A stretch of DNA of 48,329 nucleotides from an uncultured Collinsella sp. GTDB lineage: Bacteria > Actinomycetota > Coriobacteriia > Coriobacteriales > Coriobacteriaceae. Positions 39,990 through 48,329 of this stretch are shown piece after piece. The translations under genes were made by a program, and so were the position numbers. A model generated the notes under the pieces. The model saw only the letters and a program-made list of their open reading frames with translations. It was not told the DNA's origin and did no database searches. The stretch is from contig UQIN01000018.1 of NCBI GenBank assembly GCA_900541035.1, positions 1 through 48,329 on the forward strand, given 5' to 3'. Every line of letters starts with the position of its first letter. The first letter of the stretch is position 1.

Positions 39990-42077
39990 CTACACGTAGA
40001 ACAGGATGTCGTCGTAGGTCGGGACCGGCCAGTAGTCGGCGGCCACGATCTCCTCCATGGCATCCACGGCGGCGCGCAGCGTATCCATGGCGGGAACGAC
40101 CTCGTGTGCATACACGTTGGCCTGCTCCTGGCCATCGAGGGCCTCGGCCTTCTGATGCACGGCGTCGAGCGCCTTGATGGAGTCGTTAATGGCGGTGATG
40201 CCGTTGCAGAGCTTGTTGAGCGTGTTCTGCTCGCACTGCATGGCGGCCTCAGCACCGGCGGCACGAATGGTCTCAAGGCCCTTAGCGACCTTGGTAGCGT
40301 AGGCGGTAATGACCGGGCGATAGGTACGACGCGCCTCGCGAACCATCGTGGTAGCCTCGATGTTCATGAGCTTGTTGTACTTCTCGAGCTTGCAGTCGTA
40401 ACGGCACTGAGCCTCGGCCTTGGTCAGGACGCCCGTCTCCTCAAAGAGCGCGATAGCCTTATCGGAAACAAAGGCGGGCAGGGCGTCGGCCGTGGTCTTG
40501 TTGTTGGCAAGGCCGCGCTTCTCGGCCTCAATGGGCCACTCGTCGGAGTAACCGTCGCCGGAGAACAGAATGCGCTGGTGATCGGTCAGCACCTTCTTGC
40601 AGTACTCGAGCGCGGCATCCTGGAACTTATCCTCGGGCGTACCCTCGAGTGCGTCGGCGAAGGACTTGAGCGACTTGGCCACGGCGGCATCGAGCACCAG
40701 GTTGGAGTCGGAGACGTTCTGCTCGGAGCCGCAGGCACGGAACTCGAACTTGTTGCCAGTGAAGGCGAACGGGGAGGTGCGGTTGCGGTCGGTGTTGTCC
40801 TGCATCAACTTGGGCAGGGTATCGGCGCCCAAGTCGAGCACGCCGCGCGTGGCATGGACGGAAGCCTTGCCATCGATAATCTTCTCGACGACCTCGGTAA
40901 GTTGGTCGCCCAGGAAGATGGACATAATCGCCGGAGGAGCCTCGTTGGCGCCCAGACGATGGTCATTGCCGGCCGAGGCAACGGAGGCACGCAGGAGCTC
41001 CTGATAGTTATCGACGGCCTCGATCACCGCGGTGAGGAAGACAATGAACTGCAGGTTGTCGAGCGGGGTGTCGCCCGGGTCGAGCAGGTTCTCGGACTCG
41101 GTGCCAAGCGACCAGTTGTTGTGCTTGCCCGAACCGTTGATGCCCTCGAAGGGCTTCTCGTGCAGCAGGCAGACCAAGTCGTGACGGGAGGCGATGAGCT
41201 TCATCTTCTCCATCATGACCAGGTTCTGGTCGATGGCCTCGTTGACCTCGCCATAGACCGGTGCGAGCTCATGCTGGCAGGGAGCGACCTCGTTGTGTTT
41301 GGTCTTGGCGGGAATGCCAAGCGCCCACAGTTCATCGTCCAGGTCCTTCATATAGGCCGAGACGGTGGGGCGGATAGCGCCAAAGTAGTGCTCCTCGAGC
41401 TCCTGGCCCTTGCAGGGAGCGGCACCAAAGAGGGTGCGGCCGGTGATGACCAGGTCCTTGCGCTTGCGATAAGCGTCCTTCTTGATCAGGAAGTACTCCT
41501 GCTCGTCACCCACGGAAGGAACGACCTTCTTGGGAGTCTTGCCAAACAGCGCCAAAACGCGCTTGGACTCACGCGAGAGCGCGGTCATGGAGCGCAGCAG
41601 CGGGGTCTTCTTGTCCAGGGCCTCGCCCGTGTAGGAGCAGAAAGCCGTGGGGATGCACAGGACATCGTCCTTAATGAAGGCGGGGCTAGTGGGGTCCCAA
41701 GCGGTGTAGCCACGGGCCTCGAAGGTAGCACGCAGGCCGCCGTTGGGGAAGCTCGAGGCATCGGGCTCGCCCTGGATGAGGTTCTTGCCCGTAAACTTGG
41801 TAATGGCGGTGCCGTCGTGGTTAGGCTCCAGGAAGCTGTCGTGCTTCTCGGAAGTAATGCCCGAAAGCGGCTGGAACCAGTGCGCGTAGTGCGTCGCGCC
41901 CTTGGAGATGGCCCAGACCTTCATGGCATGGGCAACGGCGTTGGCCACGTCCAGGTCGAGCGGCTCACCGCCCTCGAGGGTTGCAGCAAGGCGCTTCCAA
42001 ATGTCCTTGGGGAGGTAGTCCTTCATGACTTCCTCAGAGAACACCATGGTCCCGAAGCGGTCAGTAAGATCGGCCAT
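39990..42077 (-). CDS. glnN: Glutamine synthetase type III
   Basis: 695 residues from the ATG at 42077 (GGGAG upstream), giving the start MADLTDRFGTMVFSEEVM. Its length and sequence fit the large GSIII class, not the 450-470-residue GlnA type. Typical segments include GDEQEYFLIKK and NEVAPCQHELAPVYGEVN in the catalytic core, then KPFEGINGSGKHNNWSLGTE and the family C-terminal extension. It makes glutamine from glutamate and ammonia. It has no adenylylation site of the GSI type. The upstream region has an inverted repeat (42157-42194) that may be a nitrogen-control site. It stands next to tRNA-Glu but is transcribed from the other strand. Confidence 0.94.
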   Translation of the reverse strand: MADLTDRFGTMVFSEEVMKDYLPKDIWKRLAATLEGGEPLDLDVANAVAHAMKVWAISKGATHYAHWFQPLSGITSEKHDSFLEPNHDGTAITKFTGKNLIQGEPDASSFPNGGLRATFEARGYTAWDPTSPAFIKDDVLCIPTAFCSYTGEALDKKTPLLRSMTALSRESKRVLALFGKTPKKVVPSVGDEQEYFLIKKDAYRKRKDLVITGRTLFGAAPCKGQELEEHYFGAIRPTVSAYMKDLDDELWALGIPAKTKHNEVAPCQHELAPVYGEVNEAIDQNLVMMEKMKLIASRHDLVCLLHEKPFEGINGSGKHNNWSLGTESENLLDPGDTPLDNLQFIVFLTAVIEAVDNYQELLRASVASAGNDHRLGANEAPPAIMSIFLGDQLTEVVEKIIDGKASVHATRGVLDLGADTLPKLMQDNTDRNRTSPFAFTGNKFEFRACGSEQNVSDSNLVLDAAVAKSLKSFADALEGTPEDKFQDAALEYCKKVLTDHQRILFSGDGYSDEWPIEAEKRGLANNKTTADALPAFVSDKAIALFEETGVLTKAEAQCRYDCKLEKYNKLMNIEATTMVREARRTYRPVITAYATKVAKGLETIRAAGAEAAMQCEQNTLNKLCNGITAINDSIKALDAVHQKAEALDGQEQANVYAHEVVPAMDTLRAAVDAMEEIVAADYWPVPTYDDILFYV

Positions 42078-42503
42078 ACGGAACTCCCTTCGTATCGGCA
42101 CCGCGTGAGAAGCGGTGTTGATTACTAACGAACGAGTCATAGCTTAGACTCGCCGTGTTTCCGCGACATTACCGTTATGTTGCTGTCGCGAAACCAATCA
42201 ATGAGGTTACCCTATCGAGGCGGCGTTGCCACCCTCAACAGCCAATCAACTGCATAAATTGCAGACCTCTCCCCATGGTTTAAGGGCGGTCAATTTGGGA
42301 TGGGGCTCTATTAACTGGTATTTTGCATCAGATACCAGTCTTTATAGTCCGTGCCTAGATTAGCCGCTCTGTTATAGAGAAAGCCGATAGCAAGGCATCT
42401 TTGATTGGTATCCCCGAATAACGAGTGAAACTCCACCGTGACACAGTGGTGCTGTAGAATCCTTACAACACATCACACTATTACGTATCTAGAGGAGCAC
42501 GAT
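42078..42503. promoter_or_regulatory. Divergent control region of glutamine synthetase and the methionine operon
   Basis: A 426-bp region without genes. GTTTCCGCGACA (42157-42168) pairs with TGTCGCGAAAC (42184-42194) except for one bulged base, close to the glutamine synthetase start. ACTGGTAT (42314-42321) pairs with ATACCAGT (42332-42339) nearer the middle. These are candidate operators. I see no clear riboswitch ahead of metF. Confidence 0.45.
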
Positions 42504-43376
42504 ATGCGCGTCGACGAGGTTTTTAAGCAGGCAGCATCCCAGGGCACCGCGCCCGTTTCGTTTGAGATGTTCCCGCCCAAGGGCGAGCTCACCCTCGACA
42601 CGGCTCGCGAGGTGGCAGGCAATTTGTGCAAGCTTTCGCCGAGCTTTGTCTCGGTCACCTGCTCTGCCGGCGGCTCGGGCAACGGCGCCACCACCGCCCC
42701 CATCGCACATATGATTACGAGCGAATTCGATACACCCTCGGTGGCACACCTTACCTGTGTGGGCCGCTCGCACGCCGATATCGCCGCCAAGATCGACGAG
42801 TATCGCACCGCCGGCGTTGAAAACATCCTGGCCCTGCGTGGTGATCTTCCCGCTGGCGCGACCGAGGACGACAAGCCCGCCTCCGACTACGCCTACGCCC
42901 GTGACCTCATCCCCGAGCTCGTCGACGCCGGCTTTTGTGTGGGCGCCGCAGCCTACCCCGAGGGCCACATTGCCTGCGAGGACCTCAACCTCTCGGTCGA
43001 GCACCTCAAGCAAAAGCAAGACGCCGGCGCGAGCTTCTTTGTGACACAGCTCTTCTTTGATAACGAGTGCTTCTATCGCTTCCGCGAGCTTGCCGACAAG
43101 GCCGGCATCACCGTGCCCATTACCGCGGGCATCATGCCGTTTATGGGCAAGTCGCAGATCAGCCGCATGGTCTTTATGTGCGGCGCGTCGCTGCCCTCCC
43201 CCGTCATCAAGATCCTCGCCAAGTACGAGAACGACCCCGAGAGCCTGCAGGCAGCCGGTGTAGATTATGCTGCTCGTCAGCTTTGCGACCTTAAGGAGCA
43301 CGGTGCCGACGGTCTGCACCTGTACACTATGAACCGTCCTGCAATCGCCGCGACCATTATGGAGCGCCTGGGGTAA
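42504..43376 (+). CDS. metF: Methylenetetrahydrofolate reductase
   Basis: 290 residues from the ATG at 42504, with AGAGGAG upstream. It reduces 5,10-methylene-THF to 5-methyl-THF, the methyl donor for MetH. The TIM-barrel FAD enzyme shows SFEMFPPKGE near the start, the LALRGD motif (FAD/folate region), AAYPEGH and FFVTQLFFDN, all typical of MetF. Its stop overlaps the start of the MetH activation-domain gene (TAATG), and metH follows, so folate methyl production and use are coupled in one operon. Confidence 0.95.
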   Translation: MRVDEVFKQAASQGTAPVSFEMFPPKGELTLDTAREVAGNLCKLSPSFVSVTCSAGGSGNGATTAPIAHMITSEFDTPSVAHLTCVGRSHADIAAKIDEYRTAGVENILALRGDLPAGATEDDKPASDYAYARDLIPELVDAGFCVGAAAYPEGHIACEDLNLSVEHLKQKQDAGASFFVTQLFFDNECFYRFRELADKAGITVPITAGIMPFMGKSQISRMVFMCGASLPSPVIKILAKYENDPESLQAAGVDYAARQLCDLKEHGADGLHLYTMNRPAIAATIMERLG

Positions 43377-44164
43377 TGGAAAAACCGCACGTCGATACAA
43401 CCGTTGTTGAAGTGCCGGCCGACCTTGCGTCGCCGGCGCTTTACCGTATCGACGCTGCCCACCGCCCTCGTGTCGACCGTACCGAGATGCTGCGGTATCT
43501 GGGCTACGGCGGCCAGCAGATTGAGCCCGAGCTGTCACGACGAATTGAGCTTGTAGTCGAGCGCCTAGAGCTGGATATCGAGCCCCGCGGCGTGCGACGC
43601 GTGTTTGCCGTCGATGCCACGGGCGTCGACGAGCAGGGCGAGCCCTGCATCCGCTTGGTTGGCACCAATGTTGAGCTGCGGGGTCGTGATATCTATCGCC
43701 ACCTTAAGGACGCCCGCTTTGCCGCGCTCATGGCCTGCACCCTCGGCATGGACGCCGAGCGCCGTCTGCGCACCACGGGAGCCCAGCAACCCCTGGAAGG
43801 CGCCGTGCTCGACGCCGCGTGCTCCGCCTATGTAGAAGCTGCTGTTGAGCAGATGGACCGACAGGTCAAGACAGACGCCGCTGCACACGGGCTCGCCGGC
43901 AACTGGCGCTTCAGTCCCGGCTATGGCGACTGCCCGCTCTCTGCCCAGCGCTCAATCGTGGATGCACTCAACGCCACGCGCCTCATTGGACTTACCGTCA
44001 CCCCCACCAGCCTGCTCATGCCCACCAAGAGCGTGACCGCGGTGATCGGCCTGTTTGACGGCGAAGTCCACGACGCCCAGAGTCGCCCCACCTGCAATAT
44101 CTGCCGCATGCGTGAGCACTGCCGCTTCCGCGCCGCCCACACCACCTGCTATTCCAGCCATTAG
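43376..44164 (+). CDS. Stand-alone MetH reactivation domain protein
   Basis: 262 residues coupled to metF by a one-base overlap. The C-terminal half matches the vitamin-B12-dependent methionine synthase activation domain, for example RFSPGYGDCPLSAQRSI and LTVTPTSLLMPTKSVTAVIG. It ends in a cysteine-rich CNICRMREHCRFR. In most MetH proteins this domain is the C-terminal part and binds SAM to re-methylate oxidised cobalamin. The MetH encoded next lacks it, so this protein probably serves in trans. The N-terminal 90 residues are extra. The cysteine cluster may bind a metal or Fe-S centre, which is not part of the classic domain. Confidence 0.85.
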   Translation: MEKPHVDTTVVEVPADLASPALYRIDAAHRPRVDRTEMLRYLGYGGQQIEPELSRRIELVVERLELDIEPRGVRRVFAVDATGVDEQGEPCIRLVGTNVELRGRDIYRHLKDARFAALMACTLGMDAERRLRTTGAQQPLEGAVLDAACSAYVEAAVEQMDRQVKTDAAAHGLAGNWRFSPGYGDCPLSAQRSIVDALNATRLIGLTVTPTSLLMPTKSVTAVIGLFDGEVHDAQSRPTCNICRMREHCRFRAAHTTCYSSH

Positions 44165-44174
44165 GAGCTCATTG

Positions 44175-46733
44175 ATGTTTACTCCGCTTATCACTCATGA
44201 TCTGGACGGTGCCGCGCTGGCGGCACCTGTCAATGCTGCGCGCTGCAACGGCGCCGCATACAAGACGCGAACGATCGACGACCTGCGCATTAAGGATGAC
44301 CGCCTGCGTGCCGCCATCGAGGGCACGGGACACCTGCTGTTCGACGGCGGCATGGGCACCATGTTGCAAGCGGCCGGCATGAAGGCCGGCGCCCTGCCCG
44401 AGCTGCTCAACTTTGAGGAGCCCCAGGTCATTACCGACATTCAGCGCCAATACGTCGAGGCCGGCTGCGATGTGATCACCGCCAACACCTTTGGCGCCAA
44501 TGCCCACAAGCTCGACGGTGCCGCCACCGTGGCAGACGTCTTTGCCGCGGCCGTCACCTGTGCCCGCGAGGCCGGCGCCCGCTACGTCGCCGGTGACATC
44601 GGCCCCATCGGCGCACTGCTTCGCCCCTTGGGCACCCTCAGCTTTGACGAGGCCTATGACCTCTTTGCCGAGGAGGTGCGCGCCGGCGTCGATGCGGGCG
44701 TGGACCTCTTTATTATCGAGACTATGACCGACCTGGCCGAGATCAAGGCGGCCGTCCTCGCCTGCCGCGAGAACTCCGACCTGCCCGTCTTTGCCACTAT
44801 GACCTTTGAGGAAGACGGTCGCACCTTCCTGGGCACGAGTCCCGAGGTGGCCGCCATCACGCTCGATGCCATCGACGCCGACGTTTTGGGCATCAACTGC
44901 AGCCAGGGACCGGCCGAGCTACGAGGACTCGCCGCACGCATGCTCACCGTTACCGACAAACCCGTTATGGTGCAGGCCAATGCGGGACTCCCCCACGTGG
45001 ACGACGACGGCAACACCGTCTTTGATATCCAGGCGCCCGAATACACTCACGCCGTTGCCGGTATGATCGCCGACGGTGTAAGCGTCGTGGGCGGCTGCTG
45101 CGGCACCACGCCGGCGCACATGGCGGCCTTGCGCACGCTCATCGACAACCACACGCCCAGCCCGCGCCGCCGCAAGCCCAGCATGTCGGTCACGAGCGCC
45201 CAAACGGTCGTGGACCTTCCCTGCGACGGCCACAAGATCGCTGTCATCGGCGAGCGCATCAACCCCACCGGCAAAAAGCGGCTGCAGCAGGCCCTGCGCG
45301 ATGGCGACCTGGACTACGTCGTCAGCCAGGGCATCAGCCAGCAGGAGCAGGGTGCCGACATCCTGGACGTCAACGTAGGCCTGCCCGAGATCGACGAGGT
45401 CAAGATCATCCAACAGGCGACCGAACAGCTCCAGGGCTCCACGCTGCTGCCGCTGCAGATCGACTCCACCGACCCCGCCGCTGTCGAGGCCGCCGTGCGC
45501 CGCTACGCCGGCAAGCCCATCATCAACTCGGTCAATGGCAAGCAGCAGATCATGGATGAGATCTTTCCGCTGGTCGCCCACTACGGCACCAACGTTGTCG
45601 GCCTTACGCTCGACGAAGGCGGCATCCCCGATACCGCCGAGGCTCGCTTCGCCATCGCCGAGCGCATCGTGGCCGAGGCCGCCCGCTACGGCATCGGACC
45701 GGACCGCATCCTCATCGACTGCCTGGTCATGACCGCCTCGACCAATCAACGCCAGGCCGAGCAGATCCTGCGCGCCATGTCCCTGTGCAAGGAGCGCCTG
45801 GGCGTCAAATGCGCGCTCGGCGTGTCGAACATCAGCTTTGGCCTGCCTGCCCGCCCGCTGCTGGGCTCGGTCTTTTTGGCTGCCGCTTTTGGCGCAGGCC
45901 TTGATGCCCCCATCATGAACCCGGGCTCAAAGCGCTTTATGGATACCGTCTACAGCTATCGCGTCCTGAGCGTTGAGGACGAGGGCTCGACCGGATACAT
46001 CGAGCGTTACGCCGGCTGGACCGATCCGTATAAGATCGCCGCGAACCCGGCGGCAGCTCAGGCAGCATCGAGCGACGCCGCACCTGCCGCAAGCGCCCCC
46101 GGCACCGACGGCAACGACGACCCGATTCGTCGCATGGTAGTCTCGGGCCGCAAAGGCGAGATCGCTACCGAGACCGAGCGTCTGCTGGCAGACCACGACG
46201 CCATGGACCTCATCAACAATCACTTTATCCCCGCCCTCGACGAGGTGGGCGTCCTCTTTGACCAGGGCAAGTTCTTCTTGCCGCAGCTCATGGCCTCGGC
46301 CGAGGCCGCGCGCGTGGGCTTCGACACCATCAAGCGCCTGATGCCCGCCGGCGAGATTGCCGACAAGGGCAAGATCTGCGTGGCCACCGTCAAGGGCGAC
46401 ATCCACGATATTGGCAAGAACATCGTCAAAATGCTGCTCGACAACTACGGCTACACCGTCTTTGACCTAGGCCGCGACGTCGACCCGCAGGAGGTACTCA
46501 AGACCGTCAAGGAGCGCGATATCAAACTCGTCGGCCTCTCGGCGCTTATGACCACCACCGTCGTCGCCATGGAGGAGACCATCAAGTTGCTCCATGCCGA
46601 GGTGCCAGGCGTCAAGATCATCGTGGGCGGCGCCGTGCTCACCCCCGAATACGCCAAGCAGATCGGCGCGGACTACTACGCCAAGGACGCCGCCGAGAGC
46701 GCTCGTATCGCCGAAGAGGTCTTTGGGCAGTAA
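44175..46733 (+). CDS. metH: Cobalamin-dependent methionine synthase without activation domain
   Basis: 852 residues from the ATG at 44175 (AGGAG upstream). Order of domains: a short N-terminal extension (1-50), homocysteine S-methyltransferase (about 50-330, with GGCCGTTP carrying two of the zinc cysteines), pterin-binding methyltransferase (about 350-620, starting VIGERINPTGKK), B12 cap (about 650-735) and the B12-binding domain with DIHDIGKNIV, where His744 is the lower cobalt ligand. It transfers the methyl group from 5-methyl-THF to homocysteine. The roughly 330-residue activation domain is missing and is encoded separately just upstream. A Pro/Ala/Ser-rich linker precedes the cap. Confidence 0.95.
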   Translation: MFTPLITHDLDGAALAAPVNAARCNGAAYKTRTIDDLRIKDDRLRAAIEGTGHLLFDGGMGTMLQAAGMKAGALPELLNFEEPQVITDIQRQYVEAGCDVITANTFGANAHKLDGAATVADVFAAAVTCAREAGARYVAGDIGPIGALLRPLGTLSFDEAYDLFAEEVRAGVDAGVDLFIIETMTDLAEIKAAVLACRENSDLPVFATMTFEEDGRTFLGTSPEVAAITLDAIDADVLGINCSQGPAELRGLAARMLTVTDKPVMVQANAGLPHVDDDGNTVFDIQAPEYTHAVAGMIADGVSVVGGCCGTTPAHMAALRTLIDNHTPSPRRRKPSMSVTSAQTVVDLPCDGHKIAVIGERINPTGKKRLQQALRDGDLDYVVSQGISQQEQGADILDVNVGLPEIDEVKIIQQATEQLQGSTLLPLQIDSTDPAAVEAAVRRYAGKPIINSVNGKQQIMDEIFPLVAHYGTNVVGLTLDEGGIPDTAEARFAIAERIVAEAARYGIGPDRILIDCLVMTASTNQRQAEQILRAMSLCKERLGVKCALGVSNISFGLPARPLLGSVFLAAAFGAGLDAPIMNPGSKRFMDTVYSYRVLSVEDEGSTGYIERYAGWTDPYKIAANPAAAQAASSDAAPAASAPGTDGNDDPIRRMVVSGRKGEIATETERLLADHDAMDLINNHFIPALDEVGVLFDQGKFFLPQLMASAEAARVGFDTIKRLMPAGEIADKGKICVATVKGDIHDIGKNIVKMLLDNYGYTVFDLGRDVDPQEVLKTVKERDIKLVGLSALMTTTVVAMEETIKLLHAEVPGVKIIVGGAVLTPEYAKQIGADYYAKDAAESARIAEEVFGQ

Positions 46734-46758
46734 CACAACGGAAACAACCGAGCACCAA

Positions 46759-46796
46759 AACGTGCCGCACGCGCCACTTGGCACGTGCGGCACGTT
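46759..46796 (+). terminator. Hairpin after metH
   Basis: AACGTGCCGCACG (46759-46771) pairs perfectly with CGTGCGGCACGTT (46784-46796) around a 12-base loop. The T tract is minimal, so it may be a weak or factor-aided terminator. Confidence 0.6.
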
Positions 46797-46841
46797 AGAA
46801 TAGATAAGACTATGCTCGTTTTGGCAGATAGGAGCGCAAGG

Positions 46842-48206
46842 ATGGCGATCACGCCCGCAGAAATCGCGGAAACCCGCGGCATGGTTGAGGAGCAGAACCT
46901 CGACATCAGGACCATCACCATGGGTGTTTCGCTCATGGGTTGCGGTGACGAGAACCTCGACCGCATGTGCACGAAGATCTACGACCACGTGACGCACACG
47001 GCTGAGCATCTGGTCGAGACCGCCGAGAACCTCGAGCGCGAGTACGGTATCCCCATCGTCAACAAGCGCGTCTCCGTCACCCCGGTGGCGCAGATCGCCG
47101 CGTGCTGCAAGGATGAGGACCTCACCCCCATCGCGCATGCCCTCGACCGCGCGGCAGAGACGCTCGGCATCGACTACCTGGGCGGCTTCTCCGCGCTCGT
47201 CCAGAAGGGCATCGGCGACGCCGATCGCCGCGTTATCCAGTCCATTCCGCAGGCGCTCGCCACCACGAGCCGTGTCTGCTCCAGCGTCAACGTCGCCAGC
47301 CTGCGCGCCGGCATCAACATGGACGCTGTGCTCATGGCCGCCCAGACCATCATCGACGCCGCCAAGCTCACGGCCGACCAGGATTCCGTTGGCGCCTCCA
47401 AGTTTGTCTGCTTTGCCAACATGGTCGAGGACTCCCCGTTTATGGCGGGCGCCGTCCACGGCGGTGGCGAGGCCGACGCCGTCATCAACGTAGGCGTCTC
47501 GGGCCCCGGCGTTATGGCCGCAGCCCTGGAGACGCTGCCCGATTCCGCATCGATGATGGAAGTCGCCGAAAAGATTAAGCAGACCGCCTTTAAGATCACC
47601 CGCGCCGGCGAGCTCATGAGCCGCGAGGCCGCCCATCGTCTGGGTGTCGAGAAGGGCATTGTCGACCTGTCGCTGGCTCCCACGCCTGCCATCGGCGACT
47701 CCGTTGCCCGTATCCTCGAGATCATCGGCGTGGGCACCTGCGGTGGCCCCGGCACGACCTGCGCGCTCGCCATGCTCAACGATGCCGTCAAGAAGGGCGG
47801 CGTCATGGCCAGCTCCAGCGTGGGCGGTCTCTCGGGCGCCTTTATCCCCGTGTCCGAGGATGCCGGCATGATCGCCGCCGTCGAAGCCGGCGCGCTTTCG
47901 CTCGAGAAGCTCGAGGCCATGACCTGCGTGTGCTCCGTTGGCCTGGACATGATCGCCATCCCCGGCGACACCCCGGTCGAGACCATCGCCGGCATCATCG
48001 CCGACGAGATGGCCATCGGCGTCATCAACAACAAGACCACGGCCGTGCGCGTGATTCCCGCCATCGGCAAGGGCGTGGGCGACTGCGTCGAGTACGGCGG
48101 CCTGTTTGGCCGTGCGCCCATCATGCCGGTGAACCCCAACGCCGGCACCGTGCTTGCCCACCGTGGCGGACGCTTCCCGGCACCGCTGAACTCGCTCAAG
48201 AACTAG
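46842..48206 (+). CDS. UPF0210 (PFL/DUF711) family protein
   Basis: 454 residues from the ATG at 46842, with GGAG seven bases upstream; the open frame extends upstream without a ribosome site. Family features include the start MAITPAEIAETRGMVEEQN, the glycine-rich GVSGPGVMAAAL, SLAPTPAIGDSVARILEIIG and CGGPGTTCALAMLNDAVKKG. The fold is related to the glycyl-radical and ribonucleotide-reductase alpha/beta barrel type, but the activity is unknown. In many bacteria it follows a small ACT-domain protein gene (UPF0237); none is seen directly upstream here. It is cytoplasmic and conserved, and probably metabolic. Confidence 0.92.
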   Translation: MAITPAEIAETRGMVEEQNLDIRTITMGVSLMGCGDENLDRMCTKIYDHVTHTAEHLVETAENLEREYGIPIVNKRVSVTPVAQIAACCKDEDLTPIAHALDRAAETLGIDYLGGFSALVQKGIGDADRRVIQSIPQALATTSRVCSSVNVASLRAGINMDAVLMAAQTIIDAAKLTADQDSVGASKFVCFANMVEDSPFMAGAVHGGGEADAVINVGVSGPGVMAAALETLPDSASMMEVAEKIKQTAFKITRAGELMSREAAHRLGVEKGIVDLSLAPTPAIGDSVARILEIIGVGTCGGPGTTCALAMLNDAVKKGGVMASSSVGGLSGAFIPVSEDAGMIAAVEAGALSLEKLEAMTCVCSVGLDMIAIPGDTPVETIAGIIADEMAIGVINNKTTAVRVIPAIGKGVGDCVEYGGLFGRAPIMPVNPNAGTVLAHRGGRFPAPLNSLKN

Positions 48207-48329
48207 CTGAGGGGTTCGGGCGAGGAGCCCCGGGGAGGGCAAATATATAAGGTCGCCTGCTCGGACAGTCCTGACTCGCACGGAGAGCACATTAAGTGCT
48301 CTCCGGCTCGTGCGGAACTCGCGATCGAC
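48207..48329. other. Structured non-coding end of the window
   Basis: After the UPF0210 stop comes a GC-rich stretch, then AT-rich AATATATAA (48242-48250) and a hairpin GGAGAGCAC (48282-48290) / GTGCTCTCC (48296-48304), extended by CGCAC/GTGCG outside it. No T tract is seen. It may be a terminator or the start of the next regulatory region. Confidence 0.45.

Overview
The window looks like a chromosome segment of a high-GC, anaerobic gut Actinomycetota of the class Coriobacteriia, most likely Collinsella. The case rests on the overall protein style, the many 4Fe-4S, glycerol dehydrogenase, PTS and GSIII genes, and the strong GC bias at third codon positions. This assignment is inference from content, not from a database search.

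Region 1 (1-714) is a left flank. It holds the last 31 codons of an XRE-type protein related to one inside the element described next, then a non-coding stretch crowded with copies of a TTTACTCCCC motif. Region 2 (about 715-19423) is an 18.7-kb integrative and mobilizable element inserted at the 3' end of guaA. It is bounded by a 14-bp direct repeat (TACTCCCACTCGAT), whose right copy is the end of guaA. In order it carries a duplicated XRE regulator, an excisionase-like protein, a tyrosine integrase, MobC/RHH-like proteins, a VirE-type P-loop ATPase followed by an iteron-like cluster, a relaxase, a VirD4-type coupling protein, a candidate oriT (three hairpins then TATCCTGC), a small XRE regulator, two exported cargo proteins, two small reverse-strand genes (one DUF2958) and a Type III restriction-modification operon (rhh-mod-res). 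No mating-pore genes are visible, so transfer would need a helper.

The most striking observation is that the methyltransferase gene mod is split by a run of ten G just after codon 85. Nine or twelve G would join the two frames into one protein of about 711 residues. This is the layout expected of a phase-variable Type III methyltransferase, here in the OFF state (or a homopolymer sequencing error).

Region 3 (19409-48329) is chromosomal. It contains guaA, ansA, a small XRE/unknown pair with a 24-bp palindromic operator, ychF with a DUF1648 membrane protein, an alpha-glucoside PTS and GH4 hydrolase, a zinc dehydrogenase and GntR regulator, a multi-cluster ferredoxin-like protein, three iron-dependent-type dehydrogenases (one truncated), two TPR-like proteins, a fused MurT-GatD enzyme for peptidoglycan amidation, tRNA-Glu, a type III glutamine synthetase, a metF/activation-domain/metH methionine operon and a UPF0210 protein. 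The PTS/GH4 genes and the dehydrogenase-GntR pair diverge from an intergenic region with palindromes suited to the GntR protein. The methionine genes split the usual MetH into a catalytic protein and a stand-alone reactivation protein.
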